Positions 23,968-31,406 of a stretch of DNA of 32,191 nucleotides are shown in pieces. Position 1 is the first letter of the stretch; each line of letters starts with the position of its first letter. This DNA is from Bacillota bacterium. Lineage in GTDB: Bacteria > Bacillota > Negativicutes > Sporomusales > Sporomusaceae. The notes under the pieces are model-generated. The model was not told the origin of the DNA. It did not search any database and saw only the letters and a program-made list of their open reading frames with translations. Where the stretch lies: the NCBI GenBank assembly GCA_023388195.1, contig JAEWGR010000131.1, forward strand, positions 1-32,191, in the 5' to 3' direction. A program made the translations under genes and the position numbers.

Positions 23968-24842
23968 TGAAATACGCATTTTTCCCGGGCTGTGTGCTGG
24001 AGGGGGCGGCCAAAGAAAACTATCTGGCTACTACCGCGGTGGCCAAAGCACTAGGTATTGAGCTGCTGGAAATTCCCGGCTGGACCTGCTGTGGCGCGTC
24101 CCACGTGCAGGACGTGGACGACCTGGCGGCAACAGCCATTAATGCCCGTAATATTGCCTTAGCCGAGCAGCTGGGTTTGCCACTGCTGACAGTGTGCAAT
24201 ACCTGCACCTTAATGCTGCGCAAAGCGAAAGCCCAACTCGACCACGGCCAAAAAGAAACTGTCAACAACCTTCTCGCTGCTGCCGGCCTCACCTATCAGG
24301 GCACCAGCGCTATCACCCATTTACTCTGGGTGCTGCTGAACGATTATGGCCTCGACCGGCTGCAGCGGTTGGTTAAACGCCCCCTGACCGGTCTTAAAGT
24401 GGCGGGTTACTATGGCTGCCATATCCTCCGCCCGCCGGCGGTTATGGATTTTGAAGACCATGCCAATCCCCAGTCGCTGGAAAACCTCATTCGCAGCCTC
24501 GGTGCTCTGCCTGTCGACTATGATGCCAGACTGAAATGCTGCGGCTTCCACGCAACCTATACAGCCAGTGAAGACCTGATTCGCATTACCGGTGAAACCA
24601 ATCACAGTGCGGTCAAGGCCGGGGCCGACTGTATCGTAACCCCCTGTCCGCTGTGCCAGATGTCGCTTGACATGAATCAGCCTGAAGGGCGGACGGCGGT
24701 AGGCTGTCAGCAGGAAATGCCCGTATTGCACCTGGCTCAGTTAGTAGGACTGGCACTTGGTCTTGGGCCTCAGGCGTTAGGATTGAATATGCATATTGCC
24801 GGCCGTGAAATCATTAAAGAAAAACTGGCGTTAAAAAGTTAA
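23967..24842 (+). CDS. HdrB/SdhE-like CCG-domain subunit
   Basis: A 291-residue protein with two complete CCG domains: Cys9-x31-Cys41-Cys42-x34-Cys77-x-x-Cys80 and Cys151-x39-Cys191-Cys192-x34-Cys227-x-x-Cys230. In heterodisulfide reductase HdrB these bind two noncubane [4Fe-4S] clusters that cleave disulfides. In E-type succinate:quinone reductases and methylmenaquinol:fumarate reductases the homologue SdhE/MfrE links the enzyme to quinone. No transmembrane helix is evident. It overlaps the iron-sulfur gene by one base, so it is surely part of the complex and replaces SdhC/D anchors. The electron donor, menaquinol or a thiol, cannot be decided from sequence. A strong terminator follows. Confidence 0.94.
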   Translation: MKYAFFPGCVLEGAAKENYLATTAVAKALGIELLEIPGWTCCGASHVQDVDDLAATAINARNIALAEQLGLPLLTVCNTCTLMLRKAKAQLDHGQKETVNNLLAAAGLTYQGTSAITHLLWVLLNDYGLDRLQRLVKRPLTGLKVAGYYGCHILRPPAVMDFEDHANPQSLENLIRSLGALPVDYDARLKCCGFHATYTASEDLIRITGETNHSAVKAGADCIVTPCPLCQMSLDMNQPEGRTAVGCQQEMPVLHLAQLVGLALGLGPQALGLNMHIAGREIIKEKLALKS

Positions 24843-24861
24843 ACTATCAATAACAGAAAAC

Positions 24862-24897
24862 GGTCTGAAGCCCGTGCAGGGCTTCAGACCATTTTTT
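24862..24897 (+). terminator. intrinsic terminator of the fumarate operon
   Basis: A perfect 12-bp stem (GGTCTGAAGCCC / GGGCTTCAGACC) with a 5-base loop, followed by A and six T. It ends the operon 20 bases after the HdrB-like stop codon. Confidence 0.93.
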
Positions 24898-24904
24898 GTC
24901 ATCC

Positions 24905-25014
24905 TGCCAGAATATGTACATGAATTCCGCGGACACAAAAACGCCTGGACCCCAAAGGGCACAGGCTGTTTCTGCCCGCGTCTTAAAGGACTTGGCACAA
25001 GCCAAGTCTTTTCT
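24905..25014 (+). ncRNA. possible small RNA or intergenic repeat
   Basis: Between the operon terminator and the CtsR site lie a GGGCA/TGCCC hairpin (24957-24977) and a terminator-like hairpin (24989-25008) ending in TTTTCTT. No convincing start codon and ribosome binding site occurs on either strand. A short transcript ending here, or a dispersed intergenic repeat, would fit. I see no promoter that settles it. This call is weak. Confidence 0.25.
24985..25014 (+). terminator. second intrinsic-terminator-like hairpin
   Basis: GACTTGGC (24989-24996) and GCCAAGTC (25001-25008) pair around ACAA, and flanking AAA/TTT bases extend the stem to 24985-25012. TTTT-C-TT follows. It lies 88 bases after the operon terminator, so it would end a separate transcript or catch readthrough before dnaK. 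Confidence 0.6.
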
Positions 25015-25093
25015 TATTAAGCCGGCAGCCCGGCGATTCAGCTTAGCCGTTATCACCGCGTGCGTTCTACATTGTCATTAGTATCTTGCTTAA

Positions 25094-25118
25094 AGTCAAA
25101 TAAGGTCAAAAAGTCAAA
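25094..25118 (+). promoter_or_regulatory. CtsR operator upstream of dnaK
   Basis: AGTCAAA-TAA-GGTCAAA (25094-25110) matches the CtsR heptad consensus (A/G)GTCAAA-NAN-(A/G)GTCAAA at every position. A third heptad AGTCAAA follows after one base (25112-25118). CtsR represses clp and chaperone genes in low-GC Gram-positives until heat stress. A weak promoter-like pair, TTGTCA (25072-25077) and TCAAAT (25096-25101), overlaps it. The next gene is dnaK, 196 bases away. No CIRCE element for HrcA is visible. Confidence 0.75.
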
Positions 25119-25240
25119 AATAGTTAGAGAGCATACGTCTCATGATCCTCATTGTGTTTAATTGCCTTATATAGCCTGAAATCAGCATAAATCAAATTAT
25201 TTCAGCCTCCAATCAATAACAATTATCTGGTAATATGTAA

Positions 25241-25270
25241 TTGTAAACATTTGCATAAAGTGAATATATA
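25241..25270 (+). promoter_or_regulatory. possible sigma-A promoter for dnaK
   Basis: TTGTAA (25241-25246), an 18-base spacer and TATATA (25265-25270), about 45 bases before the dnaK ATG. It is well placed, but lies about 120 bases downstream of the CtsR site, so that site may act on a second, upstream promoter. The AT-rich bases between show only a weak inverted repeat (CTGAAAT at 25176, ATTTCAG at 25199). Confidence 0.5.
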
Positions 25271-25314
25271 ATCGTAATCAGTTATAGGATATTACAATTA
25301 GGAGGCGTTTGATT

Positions 25315-27165
25315 ATGGCAAAAATAGTAGGTATTGATTTAGGCACAACCAATTCGGTTATTGCTGTACTGGAAGGAGGGCGGCCAACAGTCATTGCCAA
25401 TGCGGAAGGCAGCCGGACCACGCCTTCTGTCGTATCGTTCCGGGATAAGGAGCGTCTCGTCGGCCAGTTGGCCAAACGGCAGGCAGTACTTAATCCATCC
25501 AAGACCTTTGCTTCAGTGAAACGGTTTATTGGCCGCCGTAATGATGAAATCTCGGCTGAGGCTAAACTGGTGCCGTATAAGCTCAGCACCGATGCCAAAA
25601 ATGCGGTAACCTTTATCGTCGATGACTCAGCTTATGCACCGGAGGAAATTTCCGCACTGGTATTGCGCAAACTAGCAGAAGATGCCAGTAAATACCTGGG
25701 CGAAAAGATCACCGAAGCAGTCATTACCGTCCCGGCCTATTTCAATGATGCCCAGCGGCAGGCCACCAAAGATGCCGGCCGGGTTGCCGGCCTTAACGTG
25801 CTGAGGATTATCAACGAACCAACGGCGGCGGCTCTGGCTTACGGGCTTGATAAAAAGAAAAACGAAACCATTCTTGTCTTCGATCTGGGCGGCGGTACTT
25901 TTGACGTATCAATCCTGGAAGTGGGCGATGGGGTCTTTGAAGTCAAGGCCACCAATGGCGATACCCATCTTGGCGGCGACGACTTCGATAAAGCCATCGT
26001 CGACTGGCTGGCGGCCGAATTCAAAAAAGATCACGGCATCGACCTGCTGGCCGATAAACAGGCCTTGCAGCGGCTGACCGAGGCGGCCGAAAAAGCCAAA
26101 ATTGAATTATCATCGGTGCTGGAAACCCCGATTAATCTGCCCTTCATCACGGCCGATGCCAATGGTCCCAAGCACCTTGATACCAAACTTAGCCGGGCAA
26201 AGTTCGACGAGCTGACTCATTCCCTGGTAGAACGCTGCCGGCTGCCGGTGGAAAAAGCGCTGGCTGATGCCAAGCTGACGGCTGCCGCTGTGGATGAAAT
26301 CATCCTGGTAGGCGGCTCCACCCGGATACCGGCTGTCCACAGCCTGGTCAAAGCGATAACCGGCAAGACGCCTAATCAAAGTGTCAACCCTGATGAAGTT
26401 GTGGCTGTCGGTGCAGCCATCCAGGCCGGTGTCTTAAGCGGCGAACTCAAGGATGTGGTTTTGCTTGATGTAACCCCGCTATCCCTGGGTGTGGAAACTA
26501 TGGGCGGGATTATGACCCGGATTATCGACCGCAACACTACCATTCCCACCCGTCACAGCCAGGTGTTCAGCACCGCGGATGATAATCAGCCCGAGGTCGA
26601 GATTCACGTACTCCAGGGCGAACGGGAGATGGCGGCCGACAACCGGACCCTGGGCCGGTTTAAGCTTGGCGGCCTGCCGCCGGCACCCCGTGGGGTGCCC
26701 CAGATTGAGGTCACCTTTAATATTGATGCCAATGGTATCCTGACCGTAAGTGCCAAAGACCAGGCCAGCAGCAAAGAACAGTCTGTCACCATTACCGGCT
26801 CCAGCAATCTCGATAAAACAGCTGTTGATAAAATGGTCGATGATGCCAAACACTATGCGGCCGAGGATAAAGAGCGCCGGCGCCAGGTTGAGTTGAAAAA
26901 TGAACTGGACAGTCTCAGCTACCAGGCCAAAACCCTGCTGGAAAAAGACACAGCCACCCTGCCGGCTCATCTGAGTGGCCGCCTCAGCGAAGCGGTTGCC
27001 CAGGCCAAAGCCGCGGTCGAGCAAAACGCTGCCATCGATACACTGCAACAGGCCAAAGCCGAACTGGAACAGGCCTATACCCAGGCCAGCCAGTTTCAGC
27101 CGCCGGCTGCTAACCAGTCCCGGCCGGCCGGTGACGACAATATTATTGATGCTGAGTATGAGTAA
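25315..27165 (+). CDS. dnaK: Hsp70 chaperone DnaK
   Basis: A 616-residue Hsp70. The nucleotide-binding domain (about 1-365) shows GIDLGTTNS (phosphate 1), INEPTAAALAYG, FDLGGGTFDVS (phosphate 2) and LVGGSTRIPAV (adenosine). The linker DVVLLDVTPLSLG (about 370-382) leads to the substrate-binding domain and helical lid, and the acidic tail ends IDAEYE. ATG 25315 has AGGAGG about 9 bases upstream, better than a TTG six bases earlier. The next gene is a DnaJ-family partner, but grpE and hrcA are absent. That suggests a secondary dnaK locus, under CtsR rather than HrcA control. Confidence 0.97.
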   Translation: MAKIVGIDLGTTNSVIAVLEGGRPTVIANAEGSRTTPSVVSFRDKERLVGQLAKRQAVLNPSKTFASVKRFIGRRNDEISAEAKLVPYKLSTDAKNAVTFIVDDSAYAPEEISALVLRKLAEDASKYLGEKITEAVITVPAYFNDAQRQATKDAGRVAGLNVLRIINEPTAAALAYGLDKKKNETILVFDLGGGTFDVSILEVGDGVFEVKATNGDTHLGGDDFDKAIVDWLAAEFKKDHGIDLLADKQALQRLTEAAEKAKIELSSVLETPINLPFITADANGPKHLDTKLSRAKFDELTHSLVERCRLPVEKALADAKLTAAAVDEIILVGGSTRIPAVHSLVKAITGKTPNQSVNPDEVVAVGAAIQAGVLSGELKDVVLLDVTPLSLGVETMGGIMTRIIDRNTTIPTRHSQVFSTADDNQPEVEIHVLQGEREMAADNRTLGRFKLGGLPPAPRGVPQIEVTFNIDANGILTVSAKDQASSKEQSVTITGSSNLDKTAVDKMVDDAKHYAAEDKERRRQVELKNELDSLSYQAKTLLEKDTATLPAHLSGRLSEAVAQAKAAVEQNAAIDTLQQAKAELEQAYTQASQFQPPAANQSRPAGDDNIIDAEYE

Positions 27166-27199
27166 AATAATTCAGCCCCGGTAAAGGAGGGCGATGCTG

Positions 27200-28198
27200 A
27201 TGAAATACATTGACTATTACGAGGTTCTGGGTGTATCCCGGACAGCATCTGACAAAGAGATTAAGCAGGCTTACCGCCAGTTGGCCCGTCAGCATCACCC
27301 CGACCTGCACCAGGGGGATGCCAAGCAGGCCGCTGAAGAAAAATTCAAGGCCGTCAATGAGGCTTATGAAGTACTGGGTGATCCCGATAAACGCAGCAAA
27401 TATGATCAGTTGGGCCGCAATTGGCAAGCCGGCCAGGACTTTGAACCGGCCGGCACCGGTTTTACCTACACTACCCATAACAGCGCCGACTTTGATTTAG
27501 GTGGTTTTGGCTTCAGCGATTTTTTTGCTAACATGTTCGGCCAGGATTTTGCTCAACGACGGCAAACAGGCCGTCCGGCCAGCTTTAAAGGCGAAGACAT
27601 TGATGCCGAAATCAGCTTGTCGATCGAAGAATTGCTAAAGGGAACAGACAAAGACCTGCACTTGACCACGCCGAATGTCTGCACCACCTGCGCCGGCCAG
27701 CGTTTCACCAGCCAGGGCGTCTGCCCGGTCTGCGGCGGCCTCGGGACGACGGAAGAGGTCAAAACCGTCAAGGTCAAAATTCCGCCCGGTCTGCACCCCG
27801 GTGCCAGCCTGCGCCTGAAAGGACTGGGTGGTCAGGGCCATGGCGGCGGCGCCAGCGGCGACCTGTATCTCCACATTAAAGCTGCCGCCCATCCTTCCTG
27901 GCAGTTGGCTAACAAGACCGATCTGACTATGGAGCTGACCCTGCTGCCCGAACAGGCCGTACTGGGCGCTAAAATACCGGTATCCACCCCTCACGGCCAG
28001 TTGCAGGTAAAAGTCCAGCCGGGCGTGCGTGCCGGCCAGCAGTTGCGCCTCAAAGGCAAAGGCCTGCCCCAGGGGGCTGACCGCTACGGCGATCTGTTCC
28101 TCAAAATCCGTATTGACATTCCGGCCACCTTAACCGAAGAGGAGCTGGAATTATACCGCCAGATCCAAAAACTTAAAATGCCGTCAGTAGAAAATTAG
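27200..28198 (+). CDS. DnaJ-family co-chaperone with half zinc finger
   Basis: A 332-residue Hsp40. The J-domain (1-70) has His33-Pro34-Asp35, a Gly/Phe-rich linker covers about 75-115, and the C-terminal substrate-binding domains run from about 130 to 325. The zinc-finger region has only two of the usual four Cys motifs (Cys161-x-x-Cys164 and Cys175-x-x-Cys178), enough for one zinc. It is thus intermediate between DnaJ and CbpA types. I chose ATG 27200, 9 bases after AAAGGAGG, because the ATG at 27194 is only 3 bases from it. It lies 34 bases after dnaK, so the two are cotranscribed and it should stimulate that DnaK's ATPase. Confidence 0.94.
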   Translation: MKYIDYYEVLGVSRTASDKEIKQAYRQLARQHHPDLHQGDAKQAAEEKFKAVNEAYEVLGDPDKRSKYDQLGRNWQAGQDFEPAGTGFTYTTHNSADFDLGGFGFSDFFANMFGQDFAQRRQTGRPASFKGEDIDAEISLSIEELLKGTDKDLHLTTPNVCTTCAGQRFTSQGVCPVCGGLGTTEEVKTVKVKIPPGLHPGASLRLKGLGGQGHGGGASGDLYLHIKAAAHPSWQLANKTDLTMELTLLPEQAVLGAKIPVSTPHGQLQVKVQPGVRAGQQLRLKGKGLPQGADRYGDLFLKIRIDIPATLTEEELELYRQIQKLKMPSVEN

Positions 28199-28224
28199 CA
28201 CACTCCACAAGGCAGCAGGCACCG

Positions 28225-28247
28225 CAAGGCAGCCAGCTGCCTTGTTT
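28225..28247. terminator. weak terminator hairpin after dnaJ-like gene
   Basis: CAAGGCAG and CTGCCTTG pair around CCAG (28225-28244), followed only by TTT. It lies between the convergent DnaJ-family and diguanylate cyclase genes. A direct copy of CAAGGCAGC also occurs just upstream, so an alternative fold is possible. Confidence 0.45.
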
Positions 28248-28256
28248 GGCTTCCGG

Positions 28257-29243
28257 TCATACTAGTCCGGTTCCGCTCCGCCCCCCGCTGGAGGAATGAT
28301 TCCGCCGCTCCATATCGGCCGCATAGAAGCGGTATCTGTTCTTACCGTTATTTTTCGCCGCATACATAGCCATATCAGCATTTCTGATCAACGTGTCGGC
28401 ATCCAGACCATGCTGCGGATAAACAGCAATCCCGATACTTACCGATAAAGAGCTTCTGCAATTATCAATGCAAAAAGGGTACATGAACAGCTGCCTGATC
28501 GAGTTAGCTATTGTTTCTGCCAGCGCCGCCACCTGCTGCCCGCTGTCGCTGTACAGAAGAATAAGAAATTCATCTCCGCCAATTCGGGCCAGTGTAACCG
28601 CAGGACACAATAGAACCCGAATCCGGTCAACAACCTGCTTTAGCGCCAAATCGCCGCAAGCGTGACCTAAACTGTCATTCAGCACCTTAAAATCATCCAG
28701 ATCCAAAAACATCACGGCCAATTCCCTGTGATCGGGCCCGGTAATTGCCTGGTTAATCTCCTCATAACACCGGCGGCGGTTAGGCAAGCCTGTAAGATAA
28801 TCATAATTGGCATGATATTCGATCTGGGCTAAGGCGGCCCTGCTCTCCTTAACTTCCTGCTGCAGGGCTGCCTTACAAACCTCAAGAACAGCTGTCCGCT
28901 CCCGGATATCTTCTATTTCCGCATTGCTTGCCGCTGATTGTATAGTTTGTCCCCTGAGCCAGCCACAGCGGTCTGCAAGATGAATGAAAAATTGCCAGAA
29001 CACACTGCCGAAGATGCATAAGGCACTAACGGCCAGTAATTGCCAGCCTGCCGGGGCATTATCCATAAGTACGGCAGCCTGGGACCAGCCCCATGCACAT
29101 ACGGCCACAGATAACACCAGCAGCAATAGCTGGTTTACCTTGCGGGTGCGACTGGTCTGATAACTACATAAGCCGTTGTAGAGGCTCATAATTGCGCTAC
29201 TAACAGCTATGAAGCCAGCAATAAGCAAATTGTCCTCTCTCAC
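28257..29243 (-). CDS. membrane diguanylate cyclase (GGDEF)
   Basis: A 328-residue protein. Two or three hydrophobic segments lie in the N-terminal 100 residues, a short coiled-coil-like linker follows, and a GGDEF domain fills about 150-315. The active-site RIGGDEFLIL is intact and DLDDFKVLNDSLGH is present, so it probably makes cyclic di-GMP. The RxxD inhibitory site is not found at its usual place before GGDEF. The start is uncertain: I prefer GTG 29243, preceded by GAGAGG by 10 bases, but an ATG at 29306 or a TTG at 29228 is possible. The gene follows or slightly overlaps the EAL-HDOD gene and ends a three-gene operon. Confidence 0.88.
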   Translation of the reverse strand: MREDNLLIAGFIAVSSAIMSLYNGLCSYQTSRTRKVNQLLLLVLSVAVCAWGWSQAAVLMDNAPAGWQLLAVSALCIFGSVFWQFFIHLADRCGWLRGQTIQSAASNAEIEDIRERTAVLEVCKAALQQEVKESRAALAQIEYHANYDYLTGLPNRRRCYEEINQAITGPDHRELAVMFLDLDDFKVLNDSLGHACGDLALKQVVDRIRVLLCPAVTLARIGGDEFLILLYSDSGQQVAALAETIANSIRQLFMYPFCIDNCRSSLSVSIGIAVYPQHGLDADTLIRNADMAMYAAKNNGKNRYRFYAADMERRNHSSSGGRSGTGLV

Positions 29244-29272
29244 TCTGTCTTTACCTCTCAACCCTGATATTG

Positions 29273-30505
29273 TTAATAATTGGCCGCAACCTGATCCTGA
29301 GCCCATAATAAGGATTCGCGATAGGATTTTGCTACATCCTGCTCAGCAATGCCCAGCTCAGCCACATAGCCGGAATAAGCCTGCCATTCACCTTGCTCGT
29401 AAGTCCGGATCAGCTTATATAACGCCGAAAACTGACTATGGCCTTTTTCCAGAATGGCATTTCTGATTTGTTCATCAAGCGGGATTTCTGCCAGTATGTC
29501 ACCGATAGGACGGTCCAGTAAGACGTCAATATGAGAAAACATTCCCATAAGAAAGGCATTGGCCACCAGGGCTGGCGGCATCCGGCCTGCAGCCAGGCTT
29601 TCGGCAAACCGTGCCCGGATTAACGATCGCAGGATCAATTCTCCCGGTTTATCATCACCGATACCTTTTAAGGCAATCAAAGACACCCATTTGCTCAATT
29701 CTTTCTGACCCAGCAGTGTCAGGGCTTGCCGCAGAGAACTAATTCGCCTTCTGAAGCCGAATATGGAGGAATTAATAAACTTTAGCAATTTATACGATAG
29801 GGACACATCACGCCGGATAATCGCTTCTATCTGGCTAAACTCCAATTCCGGCCGGTTAATTTCCTGCAGGATATGAAGGTAGTTCGCTTTGTAGCCGGGC
29901 AGGTTCCGGCCAGACATAATTAAGGGCTTGCAAAAAAAATAGCCTTGAAAGTAGGAATATCCCATTTTCAGGGCCGCTTCGAACTCCGCATGTGTTTCTA
30001 CCTTTTCGGCCAGAAATTTGAGCGGATAGCCCTGCAGGCGCTGGATTAACCGGCGCCGTTCGTCCGGCGGCGTGGTGCGGAAATCGACTTTAATAATATC
30101 GGCCATCTCTACCAGCGGTAAATAGGCCGGGGCGAACGCAAAATCATCCAGCACCAAAGAATAGCCGGCCTTTTTCAGCTTTTTGCAGGCATTAATGATT
30201 GTTTCATCCGGGATAATATCTTCGAGAATCTCTACCGCCACCAATTCCCGGGGCAGCATTGCCGGAATATTATTTTTTAAAGAATTAGCGGTAAAATTAA
30301 TAAATGCCTTTTTGCCGCTTGTCAGTACTTCCAGGCCAAACAGCAAAAAGCTGTTGGCAATGACATCATGCGTAGCCTGATCACCGTCTGCGCTGTCATA
30401 GCTGTTTATAAAATTACTGCGAAACAACAGTTCATAGCCAAAAACATTCAGCTTCTTATCAAATATAGGCTGCCGGGCCACATGGACCTCTCTTTCCTGT
30501 ACCAT
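29273..30505 (-). CDS. degenerate-EAL / HDOD domain signalling protein
   Basis: A 410-residue protein. Residues about 5-200 form an EAL domain with degenerate catalytic motifs: YELLFRS replaces the EAL signature and DDFAF replaces DDFGTG. Cyclic di-GMP hydrolysis is therefore unlikely, and binding or a protein-protein role is more so. Residues about 205-395 form an HDOD domain (SYKLLKFINSSIFGFRRRISSLRQAL). This YuxH-like architecture is found beside chemotaxis and cyclic di-GMP genes. A very strong ribosome binding site (AAGGAGGAGG) precedes the ATG. It lies 30 bases after the small XRE gene and next to a diguanylate cyclase, so the three probably form a signalling unit. Confidence 0.93.
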   Translation of the reverse strand: MVQEREVHVARQPIFDKKLNVFGYELLFRSNFINSYDSADGDQATHDVIANSFLLFGLEVLTSGKKAFINFTANSLKNNIPAMLPRELVAVEILEDIIPDETIINACKKLKKAGYSLVLDDFAFAPAYLPLVEMADIIKVDFRTTPPDERRRLIQRLQGYPLKFLAEKVETHAEFEAALKMGYSYFQGYFFCKPLIMSGRNLPGYKANYLHILQEINRPELEFSQIEAIIRRDVSLSYKLLKFINSSIFGFRRRISSLRQALTLLGQKELSKWVSLIALKGIGDDKPGELILRSLIRARFAESLAAGRMPPALVANAFLMGMFSHIDVLLDRPIGDILAEIPLDEQIRNAILEKGHSQFSALYKLIRTYEQGEWQAYSGYVAELGIAEQDVAKSYRESLLWAQDQVAANY

Positions 30506-30535
30506 AACCCTCCTCCTTTCAGCTTAATAAGCCTG

Positions 30536-30757
30536 TTACCGGTTATGTTGCCGGTGATCAAAGCCGGCCAGTTCCACCAGCGTGACCCCAAGGGCAGCTG
30601 CCAGTTGCTGCAGATAGAAAATTCCCGGATTTTTGCGCTTGCCTGCTTCAATTTCACTGATAGCAGATTGCGGTACTTTTGATATAATGGCCAGTTTGTT
30701 CTGAGACAGGCCTTTACTTTCACGTAAGAAAGCCAATTGCTTGCCGAGGTTATTCAT
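30536..30757 (-). CDS. small XRE-family regulator
   Basis: A 73-residue regulator that is little more than one Cro/C1 helix-turn-helix (GLSQNKLAIISKVPQSAISEIE, given here by landmarks GLSQNKLA and SAISEIEAGKR, followed by LQQLAAALGVTLVELA). GGAGGTGAT, nearly the full anti-16S complement, precedes the ATG. It heads the operon with the EAL-HDOD and diguanylate cyclase genes, and is divergent from another XRE gene. Its promoter carries two related palindromes, so autorepression is likely. Confidence 0.92.
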   Translation of the reverse strand: MNNLGKQLAFLRESKGLSQNKLAIISKVPQSAISEIEAGKRKNPGIFYLQQLAAALGVTLVELAGFDHRQHNR

Positions 30758-30792
30758 TTCATCACCTCCGATACAAACTTAATCATATTTTT

Positions 30793-30828
30793 ATACTTTT
30801 TAGTATCAATGTCAATACTTATAAGTAT
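30793..30828. promoter_or_regulatory. paired palindromic operators between divergent XRE genes
   Basis: ATACT-TTTT-AGTAT (30793-30806) and the perfect palindrome ATACTTATAAGTAT (30815-30828) share the pattern ATACT-N4-AGTAT, with centres 22 bp apart, about two helical turns. On the minus strand a consensus -35 TTGACA (30815-30810) lies between them, so binding would block the promoter of the XRE-EAL/HDOD-GGDEF operon. Which of the two divergent XRE proteins binds is not clear from sequence. Confidence 0.65.
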
Positions 30829-30892
30829 ATAAATCTTTTATTTGCTTGTGTTACACTAGCTATACGAATCCATATAACAAAGGAGCATGCTC

Positions 30893-31195
30893 ATGAAAAT
30901 AGGGCAAAAGATCAAAGCAGCCCGGGAAAGCCAAAACATCAGCATGAATCATTTAGCCCAAAAAAGCGAAGTTTCCCAAGCGAATCTGAGCCGTATTGAA
31001 AGCGGCCATCAGCAACCGGCCTTTGATACGCTGGAGCGGATTATAGCGGCGTTAGGGTTCTCTCTTGCTGACTTTTTTTCGGATGGTATACCTGCTGTCA
31101 CACCTGATGTCAGAGCCCTGCTGCCTGCAATCGAGGCCCTAACCCCCAGGCAAAAACAAGCCTTACAAAAATTTTTGGAAACACTGCAGCCCTAG
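30893..31195 (+). CDS. XRE-family regulator
   Basis: A 100-residue regulator with a Cro/C1 helix-turn-helix at about 5-62 (ISMNHLAQKSEVSQANLSRIESG, landmarks NHLAQKSEVSQ and LSRIESG) and a short helical tail (TPRQKQALQKFLETL) likely used for dimerisation. ATG 30893 is 7 bases after AGGAG. An ATG 6 bases earlier is too close to it. Its form recalls SinR-like repressors, but no SinI-like partner is present. It shares the divergent promoter region with the other XRE gene. Confidence 0.92.
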   Translation: MKIGQKIKAARESQNISMNHLAQKSEVSQANLSRIESGHQQPAFDTLERIIAALGFSLADFFSDGIPAVTPDVRALLPAIEALTPRQKQALQKFLETLQP

Positions 31196-31204
31196 CGTGA
31201 TACG

Positions 31205-31371
31205 TCACAGCCAGGCAGAAAACCGGAAACGGTTCCCGGCAGAACCGGATAAGCCTGCGCCAATAGGTTTACCGGATAGCGCTGGATAAATGAATATGCT
31301 CATCTTAATTATGACAGCGCTCAAAAACCGGTTCAATCTCTCAGTCATACAACAAATTACGCAAATTAACG
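31205..31371 (+). other. possibly structured intergenic region before V4R gene
   Basis: No gene is visible in 31196-31494. Nested complementary segments occur: CAGGC with GCCTG (about 31212 and 31250), ACCGG (31271-31275) with CCGGT (31328-31332), and inside it AGCGCTG (31278-31284) with CAGCGCT (31315-31321). The string CCGGATA occurs twice. A terminator follows at once. This could be a leader RNA or small RNA. I match it to no known riboswitch. Confidence 0.3.
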
Positions 31372-31406
31372 AAACTCACTATCCCCGCAGGATAGTGAGT
31401 TTTTGT
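31372..31406 (+). terminator. intrinsic terminator upstream of V4R gene
   Basis: A perfect 13-bp stem (AAACTCACTATCC / GGATAGTGAGTTT) with a 5-base loop, then TTTGTTTTG. It lies 177 bases after the XRE stop and 89 bases before the V4R start, so it ends either a long XRE 3' region or a separate leader RNA. Confidence 0.85.

Noticed and set aside
24847..25081. Two overlapping small frames on opposite strands (about 61 and 69 codons)
   Set aside because: They contain terminator hairpins and lack ribosome binding sites. I treat the block as non-coding or a repeat.
25119..25314. CIRCE element for HrcA upstream of dnaK
   Set aside because: I looked for TTAGCACTC-N9-GAGTGCTAA and found nothing similar.
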